Of a stretch of DNA of 64,000 bases, positions 54,263 to 64,000 are shown in pieces (position 1 is the stretch's first letter; every line of letters starts with the position of its first letter). Both the position numbers and the translations under genes were made by a program. Location of the stretch: contig VXAY01000716.1 in assembly GCA_013399855.1 (NCBI GenBank), positions 1-64,000 of the forward strand. Direction: 5' to 3'. This DNA is from Oxyruncus cristatus (Eukaryota; Chordata; Aves; Passeriformes; Cotingidae). The notes beneath the pieces are model-generated. The model saw only the letters and a program-made list of their open reading frames with translations. It was not told the DNA's origin and searched no databases.

Positions 54263-55362
54263 GCAGGCCACAGAGGCATCTCCTATTCCAGCCAGCAGTG
54301 GCCTCTTTTAGAGAAAAATGAGTGATGGAATTGGGTGCAGCCACCTCAGTGTCTGTGACATTCCAACCTCAGTCTGATCCTTCAGAACAGGACTATTATT
54401 CACCAGCAGTAAAAAATAAGTGGCTAAGCCAAACAAGAACCCCATTTTTGTAGTAAAACAGTGCTCAGGTGAACAGGCAGGTGTGGAGGGTCTGGGGAAA
54501 ACCTCTCTCCCAGAGGTTGGTGTGGAAGCCCAGGTGAGACCCAGGCACAAACACCTCGATGATCCTGTGACATGGGGCTGGAGCTGGCACGTGGGGGAGA
54601 CTGGGGAGGTGTCACAGGGACATCTGGGGAGCTGCCCCGGGCAGATCTGGGGAGCGGCCCCAGCACCAGGCCGATGAGGTGGGATTTTGGGGACAGGTCA
54701 TTCCCTAAAAGGCACCATTCCAATGACATCACTTTATGCAGAGGAGGGCTTGTAACATAACCATTATTATTTACAACCCATGAGTGAAGAAGACAGACCA
54801 AGAACAGGGGGCTACTCTAACAAGGGCAGGAAGAGGATTTTCTGATGTCACCAGTGACATCTTCCCCACGAACAGATCTCTGGGCAACACATACATACAG
54901 TGCAGCCAGGCTGTTAATGCTCCACACTAACAGAGGGCCAGTTAAGATATAAATGTACTTGTATTTTAGATATTCGGGTTCTTTGTGTCTTAATTACCTC
55001 AAAAACTGAAGCAAGCCTGTGTTCTGCACTCTCCATGTACTGAAGGGTTAGTTTTCCCCTGGGCAGCCTCTCACACTCTGCATCCAGGTTTGCTTCAGTT
55101 GACATGTTTTGCTGGTGAACACAACAGCAAAGGGGCATCAGGTCAGGAAACAATTTAACTTCTCTATCTTTGGTTATAGCATTCTGTTTAAGCTGGGCTT
55201 TACCAACCCAATTAGTAGGCAAATGCATGTGCCAAGCATAAAAGCAGATTGGCCATGGTCAACCAGAATGGCCATTATCAACCAGAGCATGAACTAACCT
55301 AAGGCAAAAATCGGAGCAATTAATAAGGTATTTGGGAAAAAAATTACATGAAAAAAATAATT

Positions 55363-55414
55363 ATTGGGCTGGGTGATCTTAAAGATCTTTTCCAACCTAA
55401 AAAATTCTATGATC
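55363..55414 (+). mobile_element. CR1 3'-end fragment in ANXA4 3' UTR
   Basis: gctgggtgatcttaaagatc, then ttttccaacctaaaaaattctatgatc, the terminal about 50 bp of CR1, antisense to ANXA4. Confidence 0.7.
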
Positions 55415-55453
55415 AGCTGCTTCCCATCACCCAGACAGTCCCCCAGGCCTCCT

Positions 55454-55513
55454 TTAATCCTCCCCACCACAGAGTCTGAGCAGAACTTTCCTGTAGTCTC
55501 CAGAGCAATCTCC
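55454..55513 (-). CDS. ANXA4: ANXA4 exon 13, coding part with stop (60 bp)
   Basis: [19 protein letters not shown], then TAA. Typical annexin A4 C-terminus. Confidence 0.95.
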   Translation of the reverse strand, partial: GDCSGDYRKVLLRLCGGED

Positions 55514-58500
55514 CTAGAGAGAGCAGAAAAAAGGAACACAGTTAATTTTACAACTCCACACAAGGCTGGACTCCTTCCAGAACATATGATTTGTTGTAGG
55601 GTTTGAATCCTCTTTGACAATTTAATAACCAAGAACACTCAGGGACATTTTCAGTACATAAATGTAAAGCCTCCTTAATTCCACTCCCTCTAAAATACCC
55701 CAGAGGTGTTGAGAGGGGACCTGTCTCCTGCGTTTCTAACGTTGCAGAGCTTACCTTAATGAAGGAGTGGAGTGATTTCCCATACATGGACAGGAATTCC
55801 CTGCGGATGTACTGCATATCTATTTCCGAGCGGGACACCATCACTCGGATCAGTGTGCTGTCATCTGTGCCCAGGCCCTAAGAAACAGAACAACCAGCCT
55901 CAGCTGCAAGGCGTGTGGGGCAGGTCAGTGACAGACACAAAGGGTTGATCACTTGGCTTTCTGCAGGATCTGTTCCTAATCAGAACATTTTTGGATGACT
56001 GCAGTGATCCACTACCAGCTCTGGGCTTCCTGAGGGAAAGGAGGTCCATAGAAAAGCTCAGACTTCTTTTTTCCCCCTAGTTAACACAGAGTTTCTCTTT
56101 CTTTAATGATTGCTGTCACACTACTGGTTCAAGCATGGAAAGGCAGGGGAGGGAAATACACTGCAAATCTCCCAGAAAAAGCCCTTTACCTTCATGGATT
56201 TGTACAATCTTTCAGCAAAATACGCAGGTTTATTCCGCATGCACTTCACTGCAAGGGAGACAAGAACAGGAGAAGTAAGGCAAATAAACCCTGAAGGACA
56301 AGGTCTTCCAAACCCTTCCAGCACTTTCTCAGTGCAGGTGTTTACTCTGTAAAGATGCAAGTCAGCAAGCACGGTGCAGACATCCAGAGTCAGTGACCTG
56401 CTGTCAACTGATGTCTCCATGCCCAGTGCGCAGTAATAAAATATTTTTAAGGCTTTAAAGCTTCCTGACAGCAAATGTCAGCTCCCAAAGCATCCCTTGG
56501 GAAAGAAATATAAAGCACAGAGCTTTCTCACCAGGTTTTATCTGCAAAGATTAAAAGACTGTGGCTTGTAAAAACGACAGACAGTATCTGCCTCCTGAAG
56601 CTGTGTAAACAGCCAGGGCAAGAGACAGGATCTTTAATTATTTAATCAGTTTGTAGACAAAATTTAAAAGCAGGGAACTCACCCACAGCTAACAAAGCAT
56701 CCTCGAGGTCTCCTGACATCTCGGATTTGATGCTCTCTGTGATGTCCTTATTAGCAATCCCTCTGTACACATCAAAAACTGGGAGGAAGAGTCAGGGATA
56801 GAAAGAGCCAGTGAGCTGCTCCAGGGCACACAGTGTGTAAACCCCCGGGGATCACTTTGCAAGATCAAGCTCCTCCTGCTCTGTATGAACATTGCACCAT
56901 TATTGTGACACTGTAAGTTAAATCAGGGCTGCCCCTCAGAAATAATTCATTTTAATTAGCAGCTGTCTTGCTAATTGCCACTGCTGCAAGGATTTTCAAG
57001 AACTGCTAGTTAATGAAGGCAGTGTCCATGCCTGGCTCTGCCCCATGGGAGTCACTCTTCGTTATCTCAAATTTACAGGTTGGAGCAAGTTACAGGGATG
57101 TTTTCCTCAACTCCCTTTTTGTCTCAGGAGGGACTAAAGCAGTCTAAAAGAACTGAATGGAACTGGCCCTGATGATACCTGTTGTTTTAGGTAAAGGTCA
57201 CAATCAGTTACAAAGTTCCTACAGAAGTATTGTCCTCACACAAGGAGTAACAGTCCAGGACATCACAGAGGTCCTACCTCGCAGCAGGTGGCACCTGTTC
57301 CGTGTGCAGAGGATGGACATGAACTGCACCTCATCTGTTCCCCATCTCTTCTCCCCAGCTTCATACAGGCACTTGAAGACATTATGAACAGACAAAATGA
57401 GGCTAATTGAGAAGACCACGTGCACATAACGAGATTTGCACTCCATAGAATCATTTGGGTTGGAAAAGCCCTGTGAGATCATCAAGTCCAACCATTCCCC
57501 CAGCACTGCCAAGGCCACCACTGACCCATGTCCCCAAGTGCCACATGCACATGGCTGTTAAATCACCATAGCCCTGGGCTGGACAACCCATAATATCCCA
57601 TCTGGTCTCCACCTGGGGCTGCTGTCCAGCACAGCTTCAGGCTTACTCATCTCCCTTGCAAGAAACCGAGGTCCCGAAAAAGCAGGATTCACCACGGATC
57701 ACATGGACAAACCTGGCAACTCCTGCAAGGAAGAGATTGCTACACACCTGAGCATCCTGTTGAGCAAGGGCCTCATCCACAAATGTTCCCTCATCTCTGT
57801 TACCCTGCGGAGAGACAAGGATGAAAAGCTCATTTCACCAGAGCAACTCAGAGAAGCAAGACCTGCAAATTCTCCATTAAAACCAGTTACTGGAGATGCA
57901 TAATGGAATTTTTAATATTGAATAATGGGTTACAAATACAGCAAAACATGGCTTAGATGTGATTTGTTCTTGGTTTTGAAATGAGCAACCATCCACTTTA
58001 ATTGGGCCACTTAAACACCTCCAGGGATGGGGACTCCACCCCCTCCCTGGGCAGCCCATTCCAAGGGCTGATCCCTCTCTCTGGGAAGAACTTCTTCCTC
58101 ATGTCCAACCTAAACCTCCCCTGGGGCAGCTCAAGGCTGTGCCCTCTCGTCCTGCTGCTGGTTCCTGGGAGCAGAGCCCGACCCCCGCTGGGTCCCCCCT
58201 CCTGTCAGGGGGTTGCAGAGAGTGAGAAGGTCTCCCCTGAGCCTCCTCCTCTCCAGGCTGAGCCCCCCCAGCTCCCTCAGCTGCTCCTCCCAGCACTTGT
58301 GCTCCAGACCCTTCCCCAGCCTCGTTGCCCTTCTCTGGACACGCTCCAGCCCCTCCCCACCCTTCCCCACCTGAGGGCCCAGAGCTGGGCACAGCCCTCG
58401 AGGTGAGGCCTCCCCAGTGCCCAGGGCAGGGGCACAATCCCTGCCCTGCTCCTGCTGCCACACTGCTCCTGAGCCAGGCCAGGATCCATCGGCCTCTTGC

Positions 58501-61500
58501 CCCCCTGGGCACCCCTGGCTCACGTTCAGCTGCTGTCAGTCAGTCCCCCCGGGGCCCTTTCTGTCCCCCCTCTCTGTCCCCAGCCCGTGGGGCTGCTGGG
58601 GGTGGTTGTGGCCAAAGGGCTGGACTCAGCACTTGGCCTTAGTGAACCTCATCCCGTTGGAATCAGCCCATGGCTCCAGCCTGTCCTGGTCCCTCTGCAG
58701 AGCCCTCTCACCCTCCAGCAGATCCACACTCCCCCCCAACTTGTCACCTGTGAATTTGCTGCTGGTGGACTCAAAGTGCAGTACCAGCCAGCCTGAACCC
58801 CCTCGCCCTGAGGGAGAGCTGCTCAGCAGCAGGTCCACCCTCTGCCCCAGCCTGGACTCACCGTGGCGAGGGACACGAGGACCCTTCGGAACATGGAAGA
58901 TGTGTCTGACACAATGTCGTCCTCGAGGCTGGAGCCGTATTCTGGCCAGGGCACACACACAGAGCACGGCTGTTAGCAGCAGCTCCAGCACCCACACAGA
59001 GCTTGTGCACAACCTGGGCCCGCTGTAAGCTGGGTAAGGATGTAACTGTGCTCAGGGCCCTCTACACCACAGACTCATGGAATGCTTTGGATTGGAAAAG
59101 CCCTCTAAGGTCACTGAGTCCAACCTCTCCCCTGGCACTGCCAAGGCCACCACTGACCATGTCCCCAAGCGCCACATCCACAGGGCTGTTACATCCCTCC
59201 AGGGATGGGGACTCCATCACTGCCCTGGGCAGCTGTGCCAGGGCTTGACAGCCCTTTCCATGATGGAATTTTTCCAATATCCAACCTGACCCTCCCTGGC
59301 ACAACCTGAGGCCATTTCCTCTTTTCCTTCCCTTGTTCCCTGGGAGCAGAGCCCAACCCTCCCCCAGCCACCCCCTCCTGTCAGGGGGTTGCAGAGAGTG
59401 AGAAGGTCTCCCCTGAGCCTCCTCCTCTCCAGGCTGAGCCCCCCCAGCTCCCTCAGCTGCTCCTGCTGCTCCAGCCCCTTGCCCAGATCCTGAGGAATCC
59501 AAAAGTGACCCCAGGATTGGAGGTGCCTCAGCAGTGCCAGCACAGGGGGACGGTCACTGCCCTGGTCCTGCTGCCACACCAGGGCTGCTACAAGCCAGGA
59601 TTACCCTTGGCCTTCCTGGCTTTCATCACAGCATTCCATGTTTAGTGGCACAGGGCAAAATTAAGCAGCACAGCCAGTATGTGACCGGCAAAGGATCCAC
59701 ACAGGGACAGATGTCCAGCTGACAGAGGTAACCGCCCCACCCTGCTTGATTTACACCCACTCAATTTCTGGGTGAAATTCTAGTCCTTGAGGCTGACAGA
59801 CCCTCCTCCTTCCCCTTCACAGCCCCTGCACACACACAGCTGACGTTTCAGGTAGTGCAGAGTGCAATTGCAGAGTGCTCTACGTACGAATTTTGTAGTT
59901 CTCATTGATGTGCCGGATCTCCCCGTTCGTGCGAGAAGCCAGAATTTCAATCAGGCAGCCTTCATCTGTTCCTGCCCCCTGGAGAATGGCAAAGACAGCA
60001 TCCAAGATTATGACAACTGTTTGGATGGTCAACTATGACTTTTTGTTTATTACATTTAAGTTAATAATAAGAAATTAATAATTAATGTGCCACTATGCCA
60101 TATCATACAGAACTGACCACAACTTAACCGACACAAAAGAAGATTTCCAAACCTTTAGAGCCCGCCGCAGCTCATGCACGTCGTACATGGTGGTTGGAGT
60201 CATCAAACCAACAATCACCTTCTCAAAATTCCCACTCAGCTCAGACTTCAAGTCGTCAATCAAATCCTAGAAGACAGGGAGAGAGGAAAAGAGGTGAGAG
60301 AAAATACAGCTTCTGAGAACAGGAAGAACTTGTTCACAGTTTTCTTCATGCTCCAGCCCTCCTTGGATAAAGAGTTACTCAGAAGTGAACAAGACCAAAA
60401 TGAACTTGGCCAAGGAAAGCTTGTGCTAATCACACTGTCATGGAGACCGGGATGTTGCTCACATTTTACCCCAGTGATCCAACCCAAAAACTGTGTGCAA
60501 ATTCCAATTAAAGCCACAGCCATGATCTCTGAAGAACACCTACCCTGCCAATAGTGCTTTTATAGGTGATCAGAACTTGCTGGCGTTGGGAAACGTTTAG
60601 TTTGGTCAGGGTCTCAATGATGGCATCTTCATCTGTACCTGGAAGAAACCAATGGAAACCAGTCAAGCTGCTTGTTCAAGAACCAGACACATGCTCTGGT
60701 TGTGCCCACGGTGTGCCATTAACCACACAACCCTCACACGAGCTGGCCCTCAGCTGTGCACAAGTGCCTCAGCCCAGCCACAGCACGGCAGTATCACCCA
60801 GCAGGGGAGAGAAAACAAGGCCCTGACTGTGGCCAAGACCTGGATTTCCAGTGGGGCTCAAGGCACTCAATTCCTTCCAGTGCCCTCACAGGGCAGTGGT
60901 GTGATTCCAAGGGCTGGATTTCCCCTCCAACAAACACCATGAAAACATTCCCAATCCTCAGGGGGATGAAGGAGGGTTTAACAGCGGAGGGAAACCAACT
61001 TACCAAGCCCCTTCATGGCCTTCCTTAGTGCCTGTGCCTCTTGCTCAGCACTGAAGCTCGAGACTCCCTTGATTGTTGCCTAAACCCACAGGAGAGGAGA
61101 TATGAAAGGCAGACACAGAGTCATACATACACAGAGTGGAATTAAAAGCAAAGAATGTTCAAAAGATGCAAACACAGTGACAATGTAAAGTCCACCCACC
61201 AAACATGAGTGATTTTATACCAGGGTTCCATCCTAAACAGAAATGGTTTGTTCAAGAGGGACGTCCCAGCCACAGAAGAAATAAGCCACAGGGACACAGA
61301 AAGGAGAAAATATCCTAATGTGGATGCCCATGGAGTATCTGGTTTCCAGTTAAATAACAGCACACAGCCTAACATCTCTGTTCATCCAGCTTCTTCCCAG
61401 CAGTTTTCCATGTAAATCATAGAAGAAATGTTCCCATCAAAGCCTTATTCCTGAATTCTCCAAGAGCAGCCAAAGACCATCATTCTGTTAAATAAATGCA

Positions 61501-62072
61501 CCAGGAAGTGCAGTGTTTTAGCCAAAATGGAGGTTCACAAGTAGGTTTCTCCTGCCTCCTGTCCAGTGCCATTTCTGGGGAAATACACTGTCTCTTACAA
61601 AGCTCTCATGTTCCCAGGAAAATCCTCAGCAGAACACCACTTAACATTCACATGGGTCAGGCTTTCTGGAACAGGGACAGGGAAGTGTTCCCCCATCCCT
61701 GGAAGTGTTCAGGGCCAGTCTGGGGCTTGGAGCAACCTGCCCTAATAGAAGGTGTCCCTGTCCATGGCAGCAGGGTAGAACTGGATTCAACCTGGAAAGA
61801 ATAAACCCAGGAAGTTCATCTAGAGAAATTCATGCTCTTTGAACTAACTGATATCCGACTGGTTTTCCATTAACTTCCCAAAAGGAAAAGCCCACATGTG
61901 TGGATCATTCTTTAATACGAGGAAGCAGAGAGAGGTGACAATTCCCCTCCATGAAGGGACACAGAGTGACAGTGTTCTTCCTGCTGGGTCCTTATCTGAG
62001 CTACACTCCCACGTTTATCTGGTCGGAGCAAAGGCCTGGCACAGGGTGGCACAGCAAACACACACTCACCAT
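55454..62072 (-). CDS. ANXA4: Annexin A4
   Basis: Ca2+-dependent phospholipid-binding protein of the cytosolic face of membranes, involved in exocytosis, ion-channel regulation and membrane repair. Twelve coding exons (3 + 76 + 95 + 114 + 91 + 80 + 57 + 94 + 96 + 59 + 123 + 60 bp) joined by GT-AG introns give 315 residues plus TAA; human is 319 to 321. Four annexin repeats are seen. Repeat 1 (KGLGTDEDAI), repeat 2 ([10 protein letters not shown]) and repeat 4 ([10 protein letters not shown]) keep the GxGT type II Ca2+ loop, while repeat 3 has [10 protein letters not shown], as in the human protein. The only start that fits is an ATG at the very end of a 53-bp exon. The N-terminal tail ([17 protein letters not shown]) is about four residues shorter than the human one. 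No disabling change seen. Lies upstream of GMCL1 in the same direction. Confidence 0.96.
55755..55877 (-). CDS. ANXA4: ANXA4 exon 12 (123 bp)
   Basis: [20 protein letters not shown], then [20 protein letters not shown]. Ca2+ loop of repeat 4. Donor gtaagc. Confidence 0.96.
55878..56189 (-). other. ANXA4: ANXA4 intron 11
   Basis: 312 bp; nothing recognised. Confidence 0.85.
56190..56248 (-). CDS. ANXA4: ANXA4 exon 11 (59 bp)
   Basis: [19 protein letters not shown], leading into repeat 4. Donor gtaaag. Confidence 0.95.
56249..56682 (-). other. ANXA4: ANXA4 intron 10
   Basis: 434 bp; nothing recognised. Confidence 0.85.
56683..56778 (-). CDS. ANXA4: ANXA4 exon 10 (96 bp)
   Basis: [20 protein letters not shown], then [11 protein letters not shown]. 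Donor gtgagt. Confidence 0.95.
56779..57277 (-). other. ANXA4: ANXA4 intron 9
   Basis: 499 bp; nothing recognised. Confidence 0.85.
57278..57371 (-). CDS. ANXA4: ANXA4 exon 9 (94 bp)
   Basis: [20 protein letters not shown], then [11 protein letters not shown]. Repeat 3, without the GxGT loop. Acceptor is the weaker gtcttcaag. Confidence 0.95.
57446..57610 (-). mobile_element. CR1 LINE fragment (ANXA4 intron 8)
   Basis: catagaatcatttgggttgg, then aaaagccctgtgagatcatc and ccaccactgacccatgtccc. Sense with ANXA4; partly deleted toward 57610. Confidence 0.85.
57748..57804 (-). CDS. ANXA4: ANXA4 exon 8 (57 bp)
   Basis: [19 protein letters not shown]. The short linker exon, flanked on both sides by CR1 copies. 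Confidence 0.94.
57995..58800 (-). mobile_element. CR1 LINE fragment (ANXA4 intron 7)
   Basis: aggctgagccccccagctcc, gaggtgaggcctccccagtg, tcagcacttggccttagtga and tccagcagatccacactccc, covering the 3' end of CR1 ORF2 backwards. About 0.8 kb; the right edge is uncertain. Confidence 0.88.
58862..58941 (-). CDS. ANXA4: ANXA4 exon 7 (80 bp)
   Basis: [20 protein letters not shown], then VLVSLAT. Acceptor ctggccag, donor gtgagt. Confidence 0.95.
59068..59625 (-). mobile_element. CR1 LINE fragment (ANXA4 intron 6)
   Basis: cagactcatggaatgctttg, the gccctctaaggtcactgagt block, the ttgttccctgggagcagagc block and the cagctccctcagctgctcct block. Close to the 41697 copy. Confidence 0.9.
59888..59978 (-). 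CDS. ANXA4: ANXA4 exon 6 (91 bp)
   Basis: [20 protein letters not shown], then [10 protein letters not shown]. Ca2+ loop of repeat 2. Donor gtacgt. Confidence 0.96.
60153..60266 (-). CDS. ANXA4: ANXA4 exon 5 (114 bp)
   Basis: [20 protein letters not shown], then [18 protein letters not shown]. Ends repeat 1 and begins repeat 2. Donor gtttgg. Confidence 0.96.
60544..60638 (-). CDS. ANXA4: ANXA4 exon 4 (95 bp)
   Basis: [20 protein letters not shown], then [12 protein letters not shown]. First Ca2+ loop of repeat 1. Donor gtaggt. Confidence 0.95.
60639..61003 (-). other. ANXA4: ANXA4 intron 3
   Basis: 365 bp; nothing recognised. Confidence 0.85.
61004..61079 (-). CDS. ANXA4: ANXA4 exon 3 (76 bp)
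   Basis: [20 protein letters not shown], then AMKGL. N-terminal tail and start of repeat 1. Human exon is 12 bp longer. Donor gtaagt. Confidence 0.94.
61087..61203 (-). repeat. Duplicated segment, copy 1 (ANXA4 intron 2)
   Basis: Shares acacagagtggaattaa and tcaaaagatgcaaacacag, then gacaatgtaaagtccacc, with 62963-63078. Ends a few bases from the exon 3 acceptor. Confidence 0.7.
61680..61795 (+). mobile_element. CR1 3' fragment (ANXA4 intron 2)
   Basis: cccatccctggaagtgttca, then ggcttggagcaacctgccct and ggtgtccctgtccatggcag. Antisense to ANXA4; lacks the final CR1 end. Confidence 0.8.
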
Positions 62073-62122
62073 GGCGCTCGGCTTTGGTCAATCTGGTACT
62101 GTCTGTGTCCCCAGGCACTCAG
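62070..62122 (-). CDS. ANXA4: ANXA4 exon 2: 5' UTR plus start codon (53 bp)
   Basis: Acceptor ttccactgcag, 50 bp of UTR, then gcgccATG with the donor gtgagt immediately after the ATG (62070-62072). Splicing ATG to GCA ACA gives MAT, as in annexin A4. Confidence 0.85.
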
Positions 62123-62507
62123 CTGCAGTGGAAAACACGGGGGGTGTTAGTTCTCTAGCAAATAATTAATAGAACACATCTACCCTTGCAGGTTAATGGG
62201 GCTGGTGAAGTAACCCTCTAATTCTTTGAGGACTAAAAGCAACACTGAAGTGAACGCCCTGAGCAGCTTCCCTTCCAGCCCTGCTCTGCACTGAGCAAAG
62301 GCTGGATCCTGACAGCACAGGGGCAGGGCCAGGCTGGAAGGGACCTGGTGGGCAGACAGGTGATTAGACCGGTAATTAAATAGGATTCTTTATTGTTGCC
62401 ACATTTGTGACAGCCTGCCTGAGGCTAAAAGGAGAAGCAGACAGGGTTACCCTGGGAGCAAACAGAAAAGACTGGATTCCTGTGTCCTTCAAAACACACG
62501 GGCTTCA

Positions 62508-62563
62508 CCTTGGCAGGTGAGAGCCTGAGGGTGAAGAAGGGTGAGGGTGAAGAAGGGTGAGGG
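62508..62563 (+). repeat. Short tandem gggtgaagaagggtga repeat
   Basis: Two copies of gggtgaagaagggtga plus a partial third copy. Confidence 0.7.
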
Positions 62564-62962
62564 TGCCCACACAGCCCTAAGAGCCTTCGTGGATCCTGCC
62601 TGGGAGGCAGAGACAACTTCGAGGGGTAGATGAGCATGCAAAGGACAACCTCACTAGAGCACTGGGGCAGGAGAATTATTTCCCCTCTTAATATTTTAAT
62701 GAAACACTTTGTATTCAAAATCTCAGTTTGGTGCAGTGTGTTCTTCCTTGCAGGGCTGCAGTTTCAGCTGGCAAAGCCCTCAAAACCACCAAAGACTAAT
62801 TGCTGTCTGGCCACGGCTCTTATTTCAGCTCAGAATTTTGTTTTCATGTGTACAGCCTATACATCAACACACCCAAATTATTCTCCAAAGTCCCTGATCA
62901 TCTGAGAGGATGTCAAGTACTAGGACAAGGTTCACTTCCCTGCAACTCGAGTTACCCAGCAT

Positions 62963-63078
62963 CACAGAAGAGGAGTCAGGAAAGGCAGGCAGTACACACA
63001 CACAGAAGAGTGGAATTAATAAAAAATAAACTCAAAAGATGCAAACACAGGGACAGCAAGTAAAGGCCACCTCCCAAC
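62963..63078 (-). repeat. Duplicated segment, copy 2
   Basis: acacagaagagtggaattaa, tcaaaagatgcaaacacagg and gacagcaagtaaaggccacc match 61087-61203 at roughly 75 to 80 percent by eye. Confidence 0.7.
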
Positions 63079-64000
63079 CCTGGGCGGTTTTACTGAAGGA
63101 GGGACTGAGCTCTCACACTAAAGCCCTGAGGCAGAAGCAGAGGTGCCAGCAGTGGATGACATCTCTCCTTGTGGTGCTTGGTAGCTGCTCTCCATGAGCC
63201 CAGACAGTTGTGCAAGAGCAGGAGTGTGTTTGCTCATGCTCTACGTGACTCCCACAGATCTGGAATGCATCAGCAGTGCTGCTCAGGCCAGTAACTCACA
63301 GCCTTGGATGTCACTCAGGGGCACTCCCCAGTGTTCCCCAGGTCATCTCTACATCACTACACCTGGTGCAGTCAGGTAACATATGGAAATTATTAAAGTT
63401 GGATTTGCTTTCTTTCATCTGATCATAAATTTCAGTGTTCAGATTATGACCTAGGCCTCAGAAAAGTCATGTTTGCTCTTCTCTAATCTTTTACAGAAGT
63501 AAAAAGCCAATTTTATTTGCTTTTGTCAGACACTAAATAGAGGCTTCAGATTTCACCGATGTTTTTATGATGCAGTTTTATCATCCAGCTGGTTTGCACA
63601 CAGCAGCAGGAATATCAGACAGGCTGGTTCAGCAAGTCAATTAAAGGGCAAAAGAAAGGTCAGTAACAAGGGAAAGGCGGTAGGAGGCAGAGAAATTCTG
63701 AGTGCAAGTGAGCTGGCAGGAAGGAACCAGACCATGAGGAGAGGCTGCTGGACGGGATTGGGGGAAAATGCTCTCACAGTATCCATTTACTTCAGGAATG
63801 TCACATTGAATATTGACTGCAAGATTCTGATTTCTTCATCCAGTGAACATCACTGAGAGTCTAAAGAGCAGAGCACTGCAAAAGGCAGCACTGCAAACCC
63901 CACTGCTCAAGCTGGGGATGCTGGTTTGTTCCTGGAGTATTTCCAAGTATTTCTGTGAATGAGCCACTGAAGTTACAGGTGGGGGAGCGCAGCAGTCCAG

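Larger units (their letters stand above)
54035..55453 (-). other. ANXA4: ANXA4 3' UTR
   Basis: 1.2 to 1.4 kb depending on the poly(A) site used. Contains a short inverted CR1 end 40 bp after the stop (55363-55414). Confidence 0.65.
62123..64000 (-). other. ANXA4: ANXA4 intron 1 or upstream region
   Basis: 1.9 kb to the right edge. It holds the second duplicated segment and a small tandem; no noncoding exon 1 or CpG island is recognisable, so the promoter is probably beyond the window. Confidence 0.6.

Noticed and set aside
1..64000. CRISPR arrays, operons, prokaryotic or phage systems
   Set aside because: Spliced vertebrate genes and LINE fragments throughout; the repeats seen are micro- or minisatellites without spacer structure.

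Overview
The window is vertebrate nuclear DNA from a bird. The evidence is spliced genes with GT-AG introns, CpG-rich promoter sequence and at least 17 fragments of the avian-type CR1 LINE. No other major repeat family is obvious. Compact, GC-rich introns on the left would suit a small avian chromosome. The species cannot be read from the sequence. There are two N-runs (25028-25047 and 50813-50909).

Three protein-coding genes account for essentially all the coding signal. (1) HK2, hexokinase 2, on the + strand: coding exons 2 to 18 lie at 7653-24783. The small first coding exon is upstream of the window, and the first 7.6 kb is intron 1. The 17 visible exons total 2691 bp including the stop. 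Adding the usual 63-bp exon 1 gives exactly 917 residues, the vertebrate HK2 length. Both catalytic halves look intact. (2) GMCL1, the germ cell-less BTB protein, on the - strand: 14 coding exons at 50812-30532. The start codon is lost in the second assembly gap. (3) ANXA4, annexin A4, on the - strand: 12 coding exons at 62072-55454, encoding 315 residues. Its 5' noncoding start lies to the right of the window or in its last 1.9 kb.

ANXA4 and GMCL1 are in tandem, as in mammals, while HK2 and GMCL1 converge tail to tail. In human, HK2 is several megabases from GMCL1/ANXA4 on chromosome 2p, so the close HK2-GMCL1 neighbourhood differs from the human arrangement. The three proteins have no known shared pathway: glucose phosphorylation at mitochondria, a nuclear-envelope CUL3 adaptor, and a Ca2+-dependent membrane-binding protein.

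The non-coding DNA is more unusual than the genes. GMCL1 exon 1 sits in a repeat nest: a C-poor purine-rich tract in intron 1, two inverted copies of an LTR-like repeat about 1.2 kb apart, and a 23-bp minisatellite running into the assembly gap. Several CR1 copies lie within 20 bp or so of splice sites (HK2 exon 8, GMCL1 exon 9). Intronic CpG-rich islands occur in HK2 and GMCL1, and a tRNA-like relic lies between GMCL1 and ANXA4. I found no CRISPR, operon, prokaryotic or clearly new gene system.
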